Of a stretch of 36,683 nucleotides of DNA, positions 1 to 7,260 are shown one piece after another. The position numbers and the translations under genes are program-made. The stretch is taken from the NCBI GenBank assembly GCA_016844935.1, contig JAERTK010000198.1, positions 1 through 36,683 on the forward strand, in the 5' to 3' direction. Each line of letters opens with the position of its first letter. The stretch's first letter is position 1. The notes under the pieces are model-generated. The model searched no databases. It was not told the origin of the DNA and saw nothing but the letters and a program-made list of their open reading frames with translations. The DNA is from Desulfobacteraceae bacterium (lineage in GTDB: Bacteria; Desulfobacterota; DSM-4660; Desulfatiglandales; Desulfatiglandaceae).

Positions 1-1
1 G

Positions 2-109
2 ATCCCCGCAGAGGAACTCAGTATTGATCCCGAAGTCGTGGTATCTGGCATCGATGAAATCAGATTCATGGAAGATCATTTAATGACGGGAGTGGAATTA
101 CCAGGATAA
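2..109 (+). CDS. C-terminal end of an unidentified protein (5' partial)
   Basis: An open frame enters from the left edge and runs 35 codons to TAA at 107-109. The tail is acidic and ends in ...GVELPG. Codon use looks coding and the stop is followed by a short gap and the next gene on the same strand. Too little is visible to name a family, so the function is unknown. Confidence 0.5.
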   Translation: MPAEELSIDPEVVVSGIDEIRFMEDHLMTGVELPG

Positions 110-182
110 TTCATGTTAATGGGCACGGTTTGGATATTTAGGCCAATTTGATTTTAAAGTGAGTAGGAATGAGGAGGGCACT

Positions 183-476
183 ATGCCGATTCAAGTTATC
201 ATTAAGCGCAAATGGGAGACTGACAAGCCCGAAGCACTGTTCCCGCTTCTCACTGAACTCCGTTCTCTTGCGGAAAAACAACCCGGCTATATTTCCGGCG
301 AGACATTGAGAAGCCTTAATGATTCCGATAAATACCTGGTTTTTAGTAAATGGGAAACTGTTGACCATTGGAAGAAGTGGTTGCAAAGTAAAGAAAGAAG
401 AGACCTTCAGGGGGAAGTGGATTCTCTGATCGGAGAAAGAACCTTTTACGAAATTTTTGAGCCCGTGAGTCATTGA
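183..476 (+). CDS. Small antibiotic biosynthesis monooxygenase (ABM) domain protein
   Basis: A 97-residue protein of the ABM ferredoxin-like alpha/beta fold. Features are an early PIQVIIKRKW strand, a helix with LLTELRSLAEKQPGYISGETL, then a W-containing segment (FSKWETVDHWKKWLQSKER), the usual order in ABM/YgiN-like proteins. Such proteins act as small dimeric oxygenases or stress-linked quinol or heme-handling proteins; the substrate cannot be read from sequence. I start it at the ATG at 183 rather than the upstream in-frame start at 159 because an AGGAGG box lies about 8 bases before 183. It is convergent with the lysine-rich gene and shares the terminator hairpin at 508-540. Confidence 0.75.
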   Translation: MPIQVIIKRKWETDKPEALFPLLTELRSLAEKQPGYISGETLRSLNDSDKYLVFSKWETVDHWKKWLQSKERRDLQGEVDSLIGERTFYEIFEPVSH

Positions 477-507
477 CGGACGGCTATATTTCCGGCATCT
501 GTAAAAA

Positions 508-540
508 CGGGCAACCTGGCGAAATGCGCCAGGTTGCCCG
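508..540 (-). terminator. Strong intrinsic terminator between convergent genes
   Basis: A perfect 14-bp GC-rich inverted repeat (508-521 and 527-540) encloses a 5-base loop. Read on the minus strand, the stem is followed by a run of five T, so it best terminates the minus-strand cluster ending with the lysine-rich gene. It can also serve the plus-strand ABM gene. Confidence 0.85.
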
Positions 541-567
541 TTGATTTCATGCTTTTCGACATAACCG

Positions 568-852
568 CTATTTCTTTTTACCGCCCTTTTTCCCTTTCTT
601 TTTGGCTTTTTTCTTACCCTTTTCTTTTTTATCTTTCTTTTTATCTTTTTTCTTAGCCTTACATTTCTTCCCTTTCTTATCTTTCTTTTTATCTTTTTTC
701 TTAGCCTTGCATTTCTTTTTATCCTTTTTCTTAGCCTTTTCCTTTTTATCTTTCTTTTCGGCCTTATTATTTTCCTTTGGTAACTTTATTTCGGTTTCCT
801 CAGTTTTCTTCTGTTCCTCTTTCTTTTCCGCCTCTTCTTTTGCTTCTGCCAT
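568..852 (-). CDS. Extremely lysine-rich repeat protein, possibly polyanion-binding
   Basis: A 94-residue protein with 51 lysines by my count. The first 30 residues are acidic (AEAKEEAEKKEEQKKTEE) and the rest is almost pure Lys with Asp, Gly, Ala and two Cys, built from 16-residue repeats containing CKAKKKDKKKDKK. The start at 852 is set by GGGAGG just upstream; a longer in-frame start at 888 has no such support. No fold is expected. Lys-rich tails of this kind are known from bacterial histone H1-like proteins (AlgP and HC1 types), which bind DNA and, for AlgP, have been linked to polyphosphate granules. It is the last gene of a run containing CHAD, ParA, CYTH and SixA genes and ends at a strong terminator, so polyphosphate or nucleoid binding is my inference. 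The bias could inflate spurious similarity searches. Confidence 0.7.
   Translation of the reverse strand: MAEAKEEAEKKEEQKKTEETEIKLPKENNKAEKKDKKEKAKKKDKKKCKAKKKDKKKDKKGKKCKAKKKDKKKDKKEKGKKKAKKKGKKGGKKK
631..726. repeat. 48-bp tandem repeat inside the lysine-rich gene
   Basis: Positions 631-669 and 679-717 match over 39 bases with one mismatch, offset by 48 bp (16 codons). The unit encodes the CKAKKKDKKKDKK block. An in-frame period of this kind suggests expansion by slippage and possible length variation between strains. Confidence 0.75.
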
Positions 853-911
853 GGTGCCCTCCCCCTTTTTATTGGTTTGCCGGTGCATTCATTGAACCGG
901 TGCATTAATAA

Positions 912-1408
912 TCATGAAGTATGCTTCTTGGGAAACTCAAAAAATTTCAATCTTCCGCAATGTTCACTAATTTTTTTCCAAGATGATATCTCTAACACCA
1001 CGCAAAATACGCCGCAGGTTGGGATATTGCCCACGGGTTGATCACCGATATAATTTGCCAACCCATTTATGGTCGGGTTATGGCCGACGATCATGGCCTT
1101 ATTCACAGAATTATCAATTTGTTCAACAATGTGAGTTAAGGTATTTTTGCTGAGCTCAAAAAGGGCCGCACTATAGCGAATATCTTCAAGAGGGTAATTG
1201 ATTGCCGCGGCAATAATCCGTGCGTCATGGCCGCTCTGTTTGCCGGGCTGGATATGACGAGGTCTGGTCTTACCTTTAATTTCTTAAGAACTTTGCCCAT
1301 GAAAGGAGCATTTTTGTGCCCTCGTTTGTTCAGGGGTCTTTCAAAATCATCCAAATCAGAATATTTCCAACTTGATTTGGCATGTCTCACCAGATAAAGG
1401 GTTTTCAT
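912..1408 (-). pseudogene. sixA: SixA-type histidine phosphatase, frameshifted
   Basis: The first part (from 1408) begins [14 protein letters not shown], the RHG motif of the SixA branch of histidine phosphatases, and continues through LNKRGHKNA and [12 protein letters not shown]. The second half lies in another frame: [17 protein letters not shown], then IVGHNPTINGLANYIG, which carries the second catalytic His, ending at 912. Joining them needs a single missing base at about 1222-1226 on the minus strand and restores a protein of about 165 residues, normal for SixA. The enzyme family dephosphorylates phosphohistidine proteins or small phosphoesters. It could be a true pseudogene or an assembly error; both halves look well preserved, which favours recent loss or error. 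No good Shine-Dalgarno precedes the ATG. Confidence 0.8.
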
Positions 1409-1497
1409 GGGTATTCAATAAGCCTTTTTCAGCAATTTGTACCGATGATAGATGAGTGAGCTTTTATTCTTCCCGATAAGCCTAATTTTAAAAAATA

Positions 1498-1671
1498 TTA
1501 TATTATTTCAGAGGGTTTATGCAACAGTTTTTTATTGTCTGCCACCCGGCCGCACTTTTTGCATACGAATGTTGGACTTTTTACGACCTTCACAAATTTA
1601 TCAAATTTCTCGGTGATATCCTCTTCCTTCCATTTGCAGAGCCGTTTTATTTTTTTATTTTTTTTAGCCAT
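1498..1671 (-). CDS. Small basic CxxC protein, function unknown
   Basis: A 57-residue protein starting MAKKNKKIKRLCKWKEEDIT with a single FVCKKCGRVADNKKLLHKP knuckle near the C-terminus. The start at 1671 is chosen because GGAGG lies 5 bases upstream; the in-frame codons before it would add an unlikely leader. The CKKCG element suggests half a zinc ribbon, perhaps completed by Cys near residue 10 or by dimerisation. It sits between the CYTH gene and the sixA gene on the same strand, so it may belong to the same transcription unit. I do not recognise a named family. Confidence 0.6.
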   Translation of the reverse strand: MAKKNKKIKRLCKWKEEDITEKFDKFVKVVKSPTFVCKKCGRVADNKKLLHKPSEII

Positions 1672-1778
1672 TTTATCCTCCATCAAACAAATACTCGCCA
1701 ATCAGGCACCAAACTATTGAAAATAGGTTTGAAAAAACTTTGGACCTTGCTTGTACATTCATGAGGCCGCAACTTTGA

Positions 1779-2240
1779 TTAAGCCCACTTTGTATAGGGG
1801 TTTTTTATCAGGTTAGAATTGAAATAACGGGTGTCTCCGGTTACCTCTTCCCCTACCCAATCGGGCTTATGGAACGCTTGATCTTCGCTCTCCAACTCCA
1901 CTTCAGCAACGATTAAACCCTCGTTTTCACCAAAGAATTCATCAACTTCCCAAACAAATCCGCCTTCCAGAACCGGATAACGTCTCTTTTCAATCAACGG
2001 TTTCTCACAGATTTCCAGCAGTTCAGCAGCGTCCTGGAAAGGAACCTCATATTCAAATTCCAAGCGAGACGCTCCAACCGCTATTCCCTTTATGGTCAGG
2101 TAAGCTTTGTCTTCAATGATGCGCACCCGCACATTTCTTTCTTTTGCGCTGTTTAAATAGCCCTGTCGAATCATTGCCCCCTTTACTTCGCGCCAGGTGA
2201 AGCCTTTGACCAAAAACTTTCTTTCGATTTCCTTGCCCAT
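1779..2240 (-). CDS. CYTH domain triphosphate tunnel phosphohydrolase
   Basis: A 153-residue single-domain CYTH protein. It opens with MGKEIERKFLV, the diagnostic ExExK motif, followed by alternating charged strand motifs RQGYLN, RVRIIEDKAYLTIKG, RLEFEYEVPF, IEKRRYPV, WEVDEFFGENEGLIVAEVELES, all typical of the eight-stranded tunnel that binds triphosphates. Stand-alone CYTH proteins of this size often hydrolyse tripolyphosphate or nucleoside triphosphates with Mg or Mn; which substrate applies here is not visible. It lies 33 bp after the ParA-like gene on the same strand, in a cluster with a CHAD protein, as expected for polyphosphate metabolism. Confidence 0.9.
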   Translation of the reverse strand: MGKEIERKFLVKGFTWREVKGAMIRQGYLNSAKERNVRVRIIEDKAYLTIKGIAVGASRLEFEYEVPFQDAAELLEICEKPLIEKRRYPVLEGGFVWEVDEFFGENEGLIVAEVELESEDQAFHKPDWVGEEVTGDTRYFNSNLIKNPYTKWA

Positions 2241-2273
2241 GGATTCTCACAATATGATCTTTTTAGATCTTCC

Positions 2274-3035
2274 TTATTTCCCTGTCAGGGATAAATGTGT
2301 GGTTTCTTGAAATTTGTCCCACAGGGTTTGATATGATTTTGAAGCCACAGACTTTGGTGAAAACTCTCCAACCGGCGCACGGTGGATTCCCATTTTCTCG
2401 ATCTCGGCCAAATAAGGGATAAAACTCGGCAAAACACCGCTATACGCTTTTGAAACAGTGGCCATGATTTCACGGTGCATTTTTTTTCGTCTATCGACCA
2501 TGGAAAAAAAGGTGTAAATCTTGCCGGCATCATAGTTGTTCTTATTGCAAAAAGAGAGCAATTGACCATAGGTTCGAACAGACAGTGTCGTCGGAATCAG
2601 TGGCACCAGTACGGTGTCAACGGCGTTTAGAATGTTCTCGCCCAGAGTGCTGATGGAAACCGGACAGTCCAGGAAAACAAAGTCGTATTCAGCTTTAAAC
2701 GGGCTTAGAATTTTCCTGAGCCGTTTTTTGGAACGCTTCAATTTGTCAAAGGTGACGTCTAAATTGCGCAGTGAAAAATCTGCCGGAAGCAGATCCAGAT
2801 TTTCATAATCCGTACCTTTAACACTCCTGTTAACCTGTTTGCCACCTTTAACAAATCCTTTTGCACCGGATTTCAATTTGGGTTTTACCCGAAAATAGTA
2901 GGTTGCGGAACTTTGCGGATCCAGATCGCATATGAGGGTTTTCGCGCCTGTTCGAGATGCCAGATAAGACAGGTTTACCGCCGTGGCAGTCTTACCCACC
3001 CCGCCTTTGTTACTGTAAATTGCCAGTGTTGTCAT
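2274..3035 (-). CDS. ParA/Soj-family ATPase
   Basis: A 253-residue MinD/ParA-type P-loop ATPase. The N-terminus has the deviant Walker A motif SNKGGVGKTATAVNLSYLA; then CDLDPQSSATYYF (A' box), FVFLDCPVSIS (Walker B) and a DTVLVPLIPTTLSVRTYGQL segment typical of ParA. I start at the ATG at 3035; a TTG directly before it is also possible. AGAGG sits about 8 bases upstream. No parB partner or centromere-like repeats were seen, so it is unlikely to be the chromosomal partition protein. It lies between a CHAD and a CYTH gene (20 and 33 bp gaps), which suggests positioning of a polyphosphate body, by analogy with McdA and other cargo-positioning ParAs. That role is inference. Confidence 0.9.
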   Translation of the reverse strand: MTTLAIYSNKGGVGKTATAVNLSYLASRTGAKTLICDLDPQSSATYYFRVKPKLKSGAKGFVKGGKQVNRSVKGTDYENLDLLPADFSLRNLDVTFDKLKRSKKRLRKILSPFKAEYDFVFLDCPVSISTLGENILNAVDTVLVPLIPTTLSVRTYGQLLSFCNKNNYDAGKIYTFFSMVDRRKKMHREIMATVSKAYSGVLPSFIPYLAEIEKMGIHRAPVGEFSPKSVASKSYQTLWDKFQETTHLSLTGK

Positions 3036-3055
3036 CAAACGACCTCTTATGCTGT

Positions 3056-4591
3056 TTACGCGAACAGTTCTCGAAATAACGCTCGATTTGCAGGCGAAGC
3101 AAAGTCGGCGAAGGTTTTGGCAAATGCGTCTTTAACAGCCTGCTGTTCCATTTCCAAGGTGCCAATTAAACTGCCAATGGCCACAAGGGTTTTTTTAGGC
3201 TGTGGATGGGATATAGGCAGTTCTTCAATGACGTTCAGGAGATATTCTCTCTGAACAGAGAGATCGTTAAAGTCCCCCAAATTGCTCTGTAATTTCTTCA
3301 ATTGCTTAATCAAGGTCTTAATTTTCTTGCGGGGAAACAAACTGGAGAAGAACTCCATCAAGTACCGCAGTTTCTTACAATGAATTCTGAGAACGTGCAG
3401 TGCCTCATCTTCCGTATTATCAATAATTTGGATCCCAACCTTCACAACATTCCGGTATTTTTTATAGATTCGGTTCTGCGCCATTTCAATTACAGGGCGA
3501 TTCGCATTGGGCGCATCGTATGAATCTCTTTCCGGCTTTTTCAAAAAAGCCTCCCAATCTTTCAAAATCTTTGCATATTTTTTACCCTGTAAACCGTTTA
3601 TGACCTTCTGAAAGGCCTTTGATCGCCTTTTCCGTAAATAGTCGAATAACGGTTCAATGTCGGTACGCAAAATCGGGGGAAGCATACTTTTGTATTTGTC
3701 TTCATATAACAGATAAACATCCAGGTCCCGCAGTTCGTTGGTGAGTTTCCCCACAAAGGCAAAATCTTTCCTGAATCGATCGGTTGTTTTGGTTGGGAAC
3801 ACAGATTTAATTTGGCCCAATGCGGAGCGTGTCCTGCGAATGGCCACACGGAAATCATGTAAAAATTCCGTATCCAGGTCTTTTTCAATATTGGCTTCGT
3901 TGATCCGCATAACCTGCACCAAAAAACGCAATAAGACTTTTGTGGCTTTATCAGAGCGCATGTCAGGGTCGAAATGAAGGTCAATGCTTGCCCTATAACT
4001 GCCCGGCTTTTTGCCCGCGACCGCCAATGCATTAAAATATAAATCATCTGCTTTACTCAACGTAAACTCGGCAGCTTCGATTCGTTTGGCCAGATCATAT
4101 GCGAATTTAGGGTATCCTCTAATGGGCTTCAGCCCTAAATGCGCAGTCAGGATCGGGGCATTCTTTTTACGGGATATTCGAAATTCTTCGTAGGTCAAAT
4201 GCGCCACTGTTTTTTCATCCGCATTTAGAATGCGATAGGGGATCGATAGGGATTTCAACGCAACAAGATCAATAAGCGCGCGCATCTTTATGACAGGCGT
4301 TAAAAGGCGCTTTAATTCACCTTCTGGAAAGTCCCATATGAAAACAGGAAAAGTGCTGATTTCAGCGCTAAGCATCATCTCGTTTTTTTTCAATTTTCGT
4401 AAGAAAAGCCTGTTTCCGCATTCATACAAAAAAAGTGATTTGTTAAATAGACGCCAGTCAAAGGTATCGTAAATGGTCAAGCGTTCGGAAGCAGCAGACG
4501 CTCTTTTGATGGTATAGTGATCGGCCAGTTCTTTGATTAAATTTTGTTTATTGTAGCCGTCCGGCAATGTGTATTTCCGATTAACGAGCAT
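3056..4591 (-). CDS. CHAD domain protein with degenerate N-terminal CYTH-like domain
   Basis: A 511-residue protein. Residues about 215-500 form a CHAD domain, an all-helical bundle with conserved basic residues: HDFRVAIRRTRSALG, ELRDLDVYL, then VLRIHCKKLRYLMEFFSSLFP and LQSNLGDFNDL. CHAD domains bind polyphosphate through these Arg/Lys/His faces. The first 195 residues keep CYTH-like features (LTIYDTFDWRLFNKSLFLY, RLFLRKLK, later VAHLTYEEFRI), but the ExExK catalytic motif is replaced by VNRKYTL, so this half probably binds rather than cleaves. It is the first gene of the minus-strand run and is followed after 20 bp by the ParA gene. CYTH-CHAD fusions are a known architecture; the ParA linkage is less familiar to me. 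Confidence 0.88.
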   Translation of the reverse strand: MLVNRKYTLPDGYNKQNLIKELADHYTIKRASAASERLTIYDTFDWRLFNKSLFLYECGNRLFLRKLKKNEMMLSAEISTFPVFIWDFPEGELKRLLTPVIKMRALIDLVALKSLSIPYRILNADEKTVAHLTYEEFRISRKKNAPILTAHLGLKPIRGYPKFAYDLAKRIEAAEFTLSKADDLYFNALAVAGKKPGSYRASIDLHFDPDMRSDKATKVLLRFLVQVMRINEANIEKDLDTEFLHDFRVAIRRTRSALGQIKSVFPTKTTDRFRKDFAFVGKLTNELRDLDVYLLYEDKYKSMLPPILRTDIEPLFDYLRKRRSKAFQKVINGLQGKKYAKILKDWEAFLKKPERDSYDAPNANRPVIEMAQNRIYKKYRNVVKVGIQIIDNTEDEALHVLRIHCKKLRYLMEFFSSLFPRKKIKTLIKQLKKLQSNLGDFNDLSVQREYLLNVIEELPISHPQPKKTLVAIGSLIGTLEMEQQAVKDAFAKTFADFASPANRALFRELFA

Positions 4592-4620
4592 GTGTGATTC
4601 TCTAAATGGTTTGAGGCTTC

Positions 4621-4649
4621 ACAATAGATCAATTCATGGGTTAGATCAA
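4621..4649 (-). promoter_or_regulatory. Candidate sigma70-like promoter for the CHAD-ParA-CYTH run
   Basis: On the minus strand TTGATC (4644-4649) is followed after 17 bases by TATTGT (4621-4626). Each box matches consensus at four of six positions, so the call is weak. It lies about 30 bases before the CHAD start codon. Confidence 0.3.
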
Positions 4650-4885
4650 GATAAACGTGGGTCTGTGGAACGCGAGGTAAAAGTGATTTCAGGGAGTTGG
4701 AATTTCAGGTTGTTTTTCTTCAGATACGCCTGAAAACTGATGAGCCTTTCCCCTTGGGGATTTCACCTTGTCAGCTGTTTACCTGAGTATCAATATTTGC
4801 TATATTTCCGAGATTGTTTTGAACGAAAACATGTGTGTTTAAACGATCATATTGAATTGAGATATACTGGCATACCCGGGGATTT

Positions 4886-4915
4886 TTAACAAGTATCAAC
4901 CACGCCGAGTATAAT
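4886..4915 (+). promoter_or_regulatory. Candidate sigma70-like promoter for the methyltransferase gene
   Basis: TTAACA (4886-4891) and a perfect TATAAT (4910-4915) are separated by 18 bases. Transcription would begin near 4922, leaving a short leader with GAGG six bases before the ATG at 4939. Confidence 0.5.
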
Positions 4916-4938
4916 GGATCAAATAAATGAGGTTTTTC

Positions 4939-5793
4939 ATGAATATAAAAGAACTGATTAGAATGGCGCAAAAGCCCGAGCTTTACACCCGTGGCACCGC
5001 GGAGATGTGGGTGGACGAGCACATATCCAAACAACTGCTGGAGGTGCACCTGAATCCGGACATGGAACTTGCCAGTCGGAAAGATGCCACCATCTCGTTA
5101 ACCGTAGAATGGATACTTGAAAAGGCGCCCGGTGACAGCCTGAATATTCTCGATCTGGGTTGCGGCCCGGGGCTTTATGCCGAGAAGCTGGCTAAGAAGG
5201 GACACCGGGTAACGGGTATGGATTTTTCCGCCAACTCCATCCGTTACGCCAGAGAATCAGCCGGTCGGAAAAAGTTGGATATTTCCTATGTACAACAGAA
5301 CTATTTGGAATTGAATGAAGAGAACCGGTATGATCTTATCCTGATGATATTTACGGATTTCGGTGTCCTGCCCCCTGATCAGCGGGAAAGACTCCTTGCC
5401 AACATTTATCGTGCCCTGAAACCGGGGGGTAAATTTATTTTTGACGTACTGAATGATAATTTTTCCATAAAAGAATCAGGATCAAAGGAGTGGGAATTAT
5501 CGGAAAAGGGTTTCTGGAGAAACAGGCCCTATCTGGCGCTCACGGAGTCTTTTTATTATAAGGAAGAGCGCGTGACCCTGAACCAGCATATCATCATCGA
5601 TGAGGCTGGCGAAATGGACATCTATCGCTTCTGGAACCATACTTTTTCCGACGATGATCTTGAAAGAATTCTTACGTTACAGGGGTTCCGCAATACGGAA
5701 TGTCATGATCATGTCATCCCCGGATGCGACCTGTATCGTTCTAATAGCATCACTTTCTGCATTGCCGGTAAAAGGGAAAAACAGCTGTGTTAA
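4939..5793 (+). CDS. Class I SAM-dependent methyltransferase
   Basis: A 284-residue Rossmann-type methyltransferase. Motif I is ILDLGCGPGLYAEKLA (near residue 65), followed by VTGMDFSANSIRYAR (motif II acidic residue), YDLILMIFTDFGVL and LLANIYRALKPGGKFIFDVLN, the usual order for small-molecule methyltransferases of the UbiE/Tam type. The substrate is not predictable. I prefer the ATG at 4939 over the ATG at 4927: GAGG at 4929-4932 is spaced correctly for 4939 and overlaps the earlier codon. The FAD enzyme downstream is on the same strand 58 bp away, with a possible tiny coupled ORF between, so the two may be cotranscribed. Confidence 0.85.
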   Translation: MNIKELIRMAQKPELYTRGTAEMWVDEHISKQLLEVHLNPDMELASRKDATISLTVEWILEKAPGDSLNILDLGCGPGLYAEKLAKKGHRVTGMDFSANSIRYARESAGRKKLDISYVQQNYLELNEENRYDLILMIFTDFGVLPPDQRERLLANIYRALKPGGKFIFDVLNDNFSIKESGSKEWELSEKGFWRNRPYLALTESFYYKEERVTLNQHIIIDEAGEMDIYRFWNHTFSDDDLERILTLQGFRNTECHDHVIPGCDLYRSNSITFCIAGKREKQLC

Positions 5794-5855
5794 AAACCGT
5801 CAAGGATGCGGCCGAACTATCACTGACCTATGTGGGAGAAATGGATAAAAAATGA
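5787..5855 (+). CDS. Possible 22-residue coupled ORF between methyltransferase and flavoprotein
   Basis: A GTG-started frame overlaps the methyltransferase end by 7 bases and ends in TGA overlapping the flavoprotein ATG (ATGA). The peptide (LKTVKDAAELSLTYVGEMDKK after the start) has ordinary protein composition. It could be a leader for translational coupling, a leftover gene tail, or chance. No homology is recognised. Confidence 0.25.
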   Translation: MLKTVKDAAELSLTYVGEMDKK

Positions 5856-7165
5856 ATGTTGCCATTGTGGGATCCGGGATTGCGGGTTTGAGTTGTGGGT
5901 ACAGGCTTGTCAGGGCCGGGCTGAAACCGGTGGTTTTTGAAAGCGAGGCCTTTGCTGGTGGCAGGACCCATGCCCATGAAAAAGACGGCTTCGTGATGGA
6001 TACGGGCGCCTATACGATTCCGGAATTCCACAAAAAATTTCTGGCTTTGGTTGACGAGTTGGGTCTGTCGGGCGATTTGGTTGAGGCTCCGGGCAATTCG
6101 GTCATCTATAAAGAAGGCCGGCCCCACCGGGTGGAGATCGGCACGCCGGTGGATTTTATGCGTTTGAAGCTATTGTCGTTTAAAAGCAAGGCCCGACTGG
6201 TTAAGATCTTTATGCGAGCCGTTTCTCTGGGTAAACATCTCGATTTGAATCGACCCGATGACAAGACATTCCAATTGGAGCAGGAGAGCGCTGCAAAATA
6301 CCTTTTGCGAAACGGCCGTGAAGATTTGCTGACCCACATTGCCTGGCCGGTCTTCAGCGAGCTTTTCCTTGGCAATCCGGAAAAAAATTCAAAGGCCGCC
6401 TTTTTGGCCACCATTCGAAAACTGGTTCGATTCAAAATTTTTTGCTTCAACTCCGGGATGGGAACGGTGGCCCGGAAACTTTCCGAAAAGATGACGGTAC
6501 GGTTCAATACCCCGGTGGTTAGGGTCAACCGGAACATGGCCGACGATGCCTGGCGAGTTGACTGGGGCGGAGAAAGCCCCGGAAGCGGACACTTCGATCA
6601 CATTGTGTTTGCGCTTCCCCCACCGCTGGTTCCCGATATTTACACATCTCTATCGTCTTTGGCAACGGATCTATGCCGCAAGGTCGTATACGAACCCTGT
6701 TTGGTTGTTGCTCTGGCATTAAAAAAACCGCCCGCCGGTTCCGCCATGATTTGTGCCGTGCTCAGGGAAGAATTCCCCAATGTGGCCACCGTAATTTTCG
6801 ATCATCTCAAGGGGTCCGGCCGTGTGCCCCAAGGTAAAGGTCTGTTAAGCGTTATCCTATCGGCAGATGCCAGCCGAAAATTTTATAAGATCGGCGACGG
6901 TCGGATCCGCGCCGTCGTTCTGGATGAATTAAGCTCTTTGTGGCCTGAACTTCAAGACGATTTACTGTTTGCAAAAGTTTTCCGCTGGCAACAGGCAGCT
7001 GTGCAACTCCCTGAAGGGGCGCTTAGAGCCCAGGTTCAGCTGCGGGAATTGCTCAAAAAGGAACATGAGCAACTTCATTTTACCGGTGACGGCTATTTCC
7101 GAGCCAGCATGGAGATCGGGGTTGTCACGGGTTTTAATGCCGCCGATCGGATACTGGCGGCTTAG
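5852..7165 (+). CDS. FAD-dependent amine oxidase / protoporphyrinogen oxidase-like protein
   Basis: A 437-residue flavoprotein. The N-terminal dinucleotide motif VAIVGSGIAGLSCGYRL is followed by VFESEAFAGGRTHAH, the E and GGR signature of amine oxidases, phytoene desaturases and HemY-like enzymes, and the C-terminus has LHFTGDGYFRASMEIGVVTGFNAADRIL, the FAD-closing motif. Length fits HemY-like enzymes (about 450). Whether it acts in heme synthesis, isoprenoid desaturation or another oxidation is not decided; no other heme genes are adjacent. It starts at the ATG overlapping the small upstream frame; the GGGAG at 5834 is rather far, so coupling may drive translation. It ends convergent with the thioredoxin gene about 95 bp away. 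Confidence 0.85.
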   Translation: MNVAIVGSGIAGLSCGYRLVRAGLKPVVFESEAFAGGRTHAHEKDGFVMDTGAYTIPEFHKKFLALVDELGLSGDLVEAPGNSVIYKEGRPHRVEIGTPVDFMRLKLLSFKSKARLVKIFMRAVSLGKHLDLNRPDDKTFQLEQESAAKYLLRNGREDLLTHIAWPVFSELFLGNPEKNSKAAFLATIRKLVRFKIFCFNSGMGTVARKLSEKMTVRFNTPVVRVNRNMADDAWRVDWGGESPGSGHFDHIVFALPPPLVPDIYTSLSSLATDLCRKVVYEPCLVVALALKKPPAGSAMICAVLREEFPNVATVIFDHLKGSGRVPQGKGLLSVILSADASRKFYKIGDGRIRAVVLDELSSLWPELQDDLLFAKVFRWQQAAVQLPEGALRAQVQLRELLKKEHEQLHFTGDGYFRASMEIGVVTGFNAADRILAA

Positions 7166-7260
7166 GGGGGGGCACTGTTCACTCACCGCTAATTTGGCCG
7201 CCAGGGCCGCAAAGATGGTAGCGAAAGATCGTTGAAACCACACGGTTATTTTTGGAGAAT

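Larger units (their letters stand above)
4592..4938. other. Divergent intergenic region (347 bp)
   Basis: No convincing gene is seen here. The region separates the minus-strand CHAD cluster from the plus-strand methyltransferase and should hold both promoters. Candidates are TTGATC-17-TATTGT on minus (minus 35 at 4644-4649, minus 10 at 4621-4626) and TTAACA-18-TATAAT on plus (4886-4915). Small hairpins occur around 4719-4765 (TTCAG/CTGAA and TCCCC/GGGGA) without a clear role. Confidence 0.5.

Noticed and set aside
2274..3035. Chromosome partition locus (parAB/parS)
   Set aside because: No parB, no gid or rnpA-type neighbours and no parS-like repeats were seen; the context is CHAD and CYTH genes.
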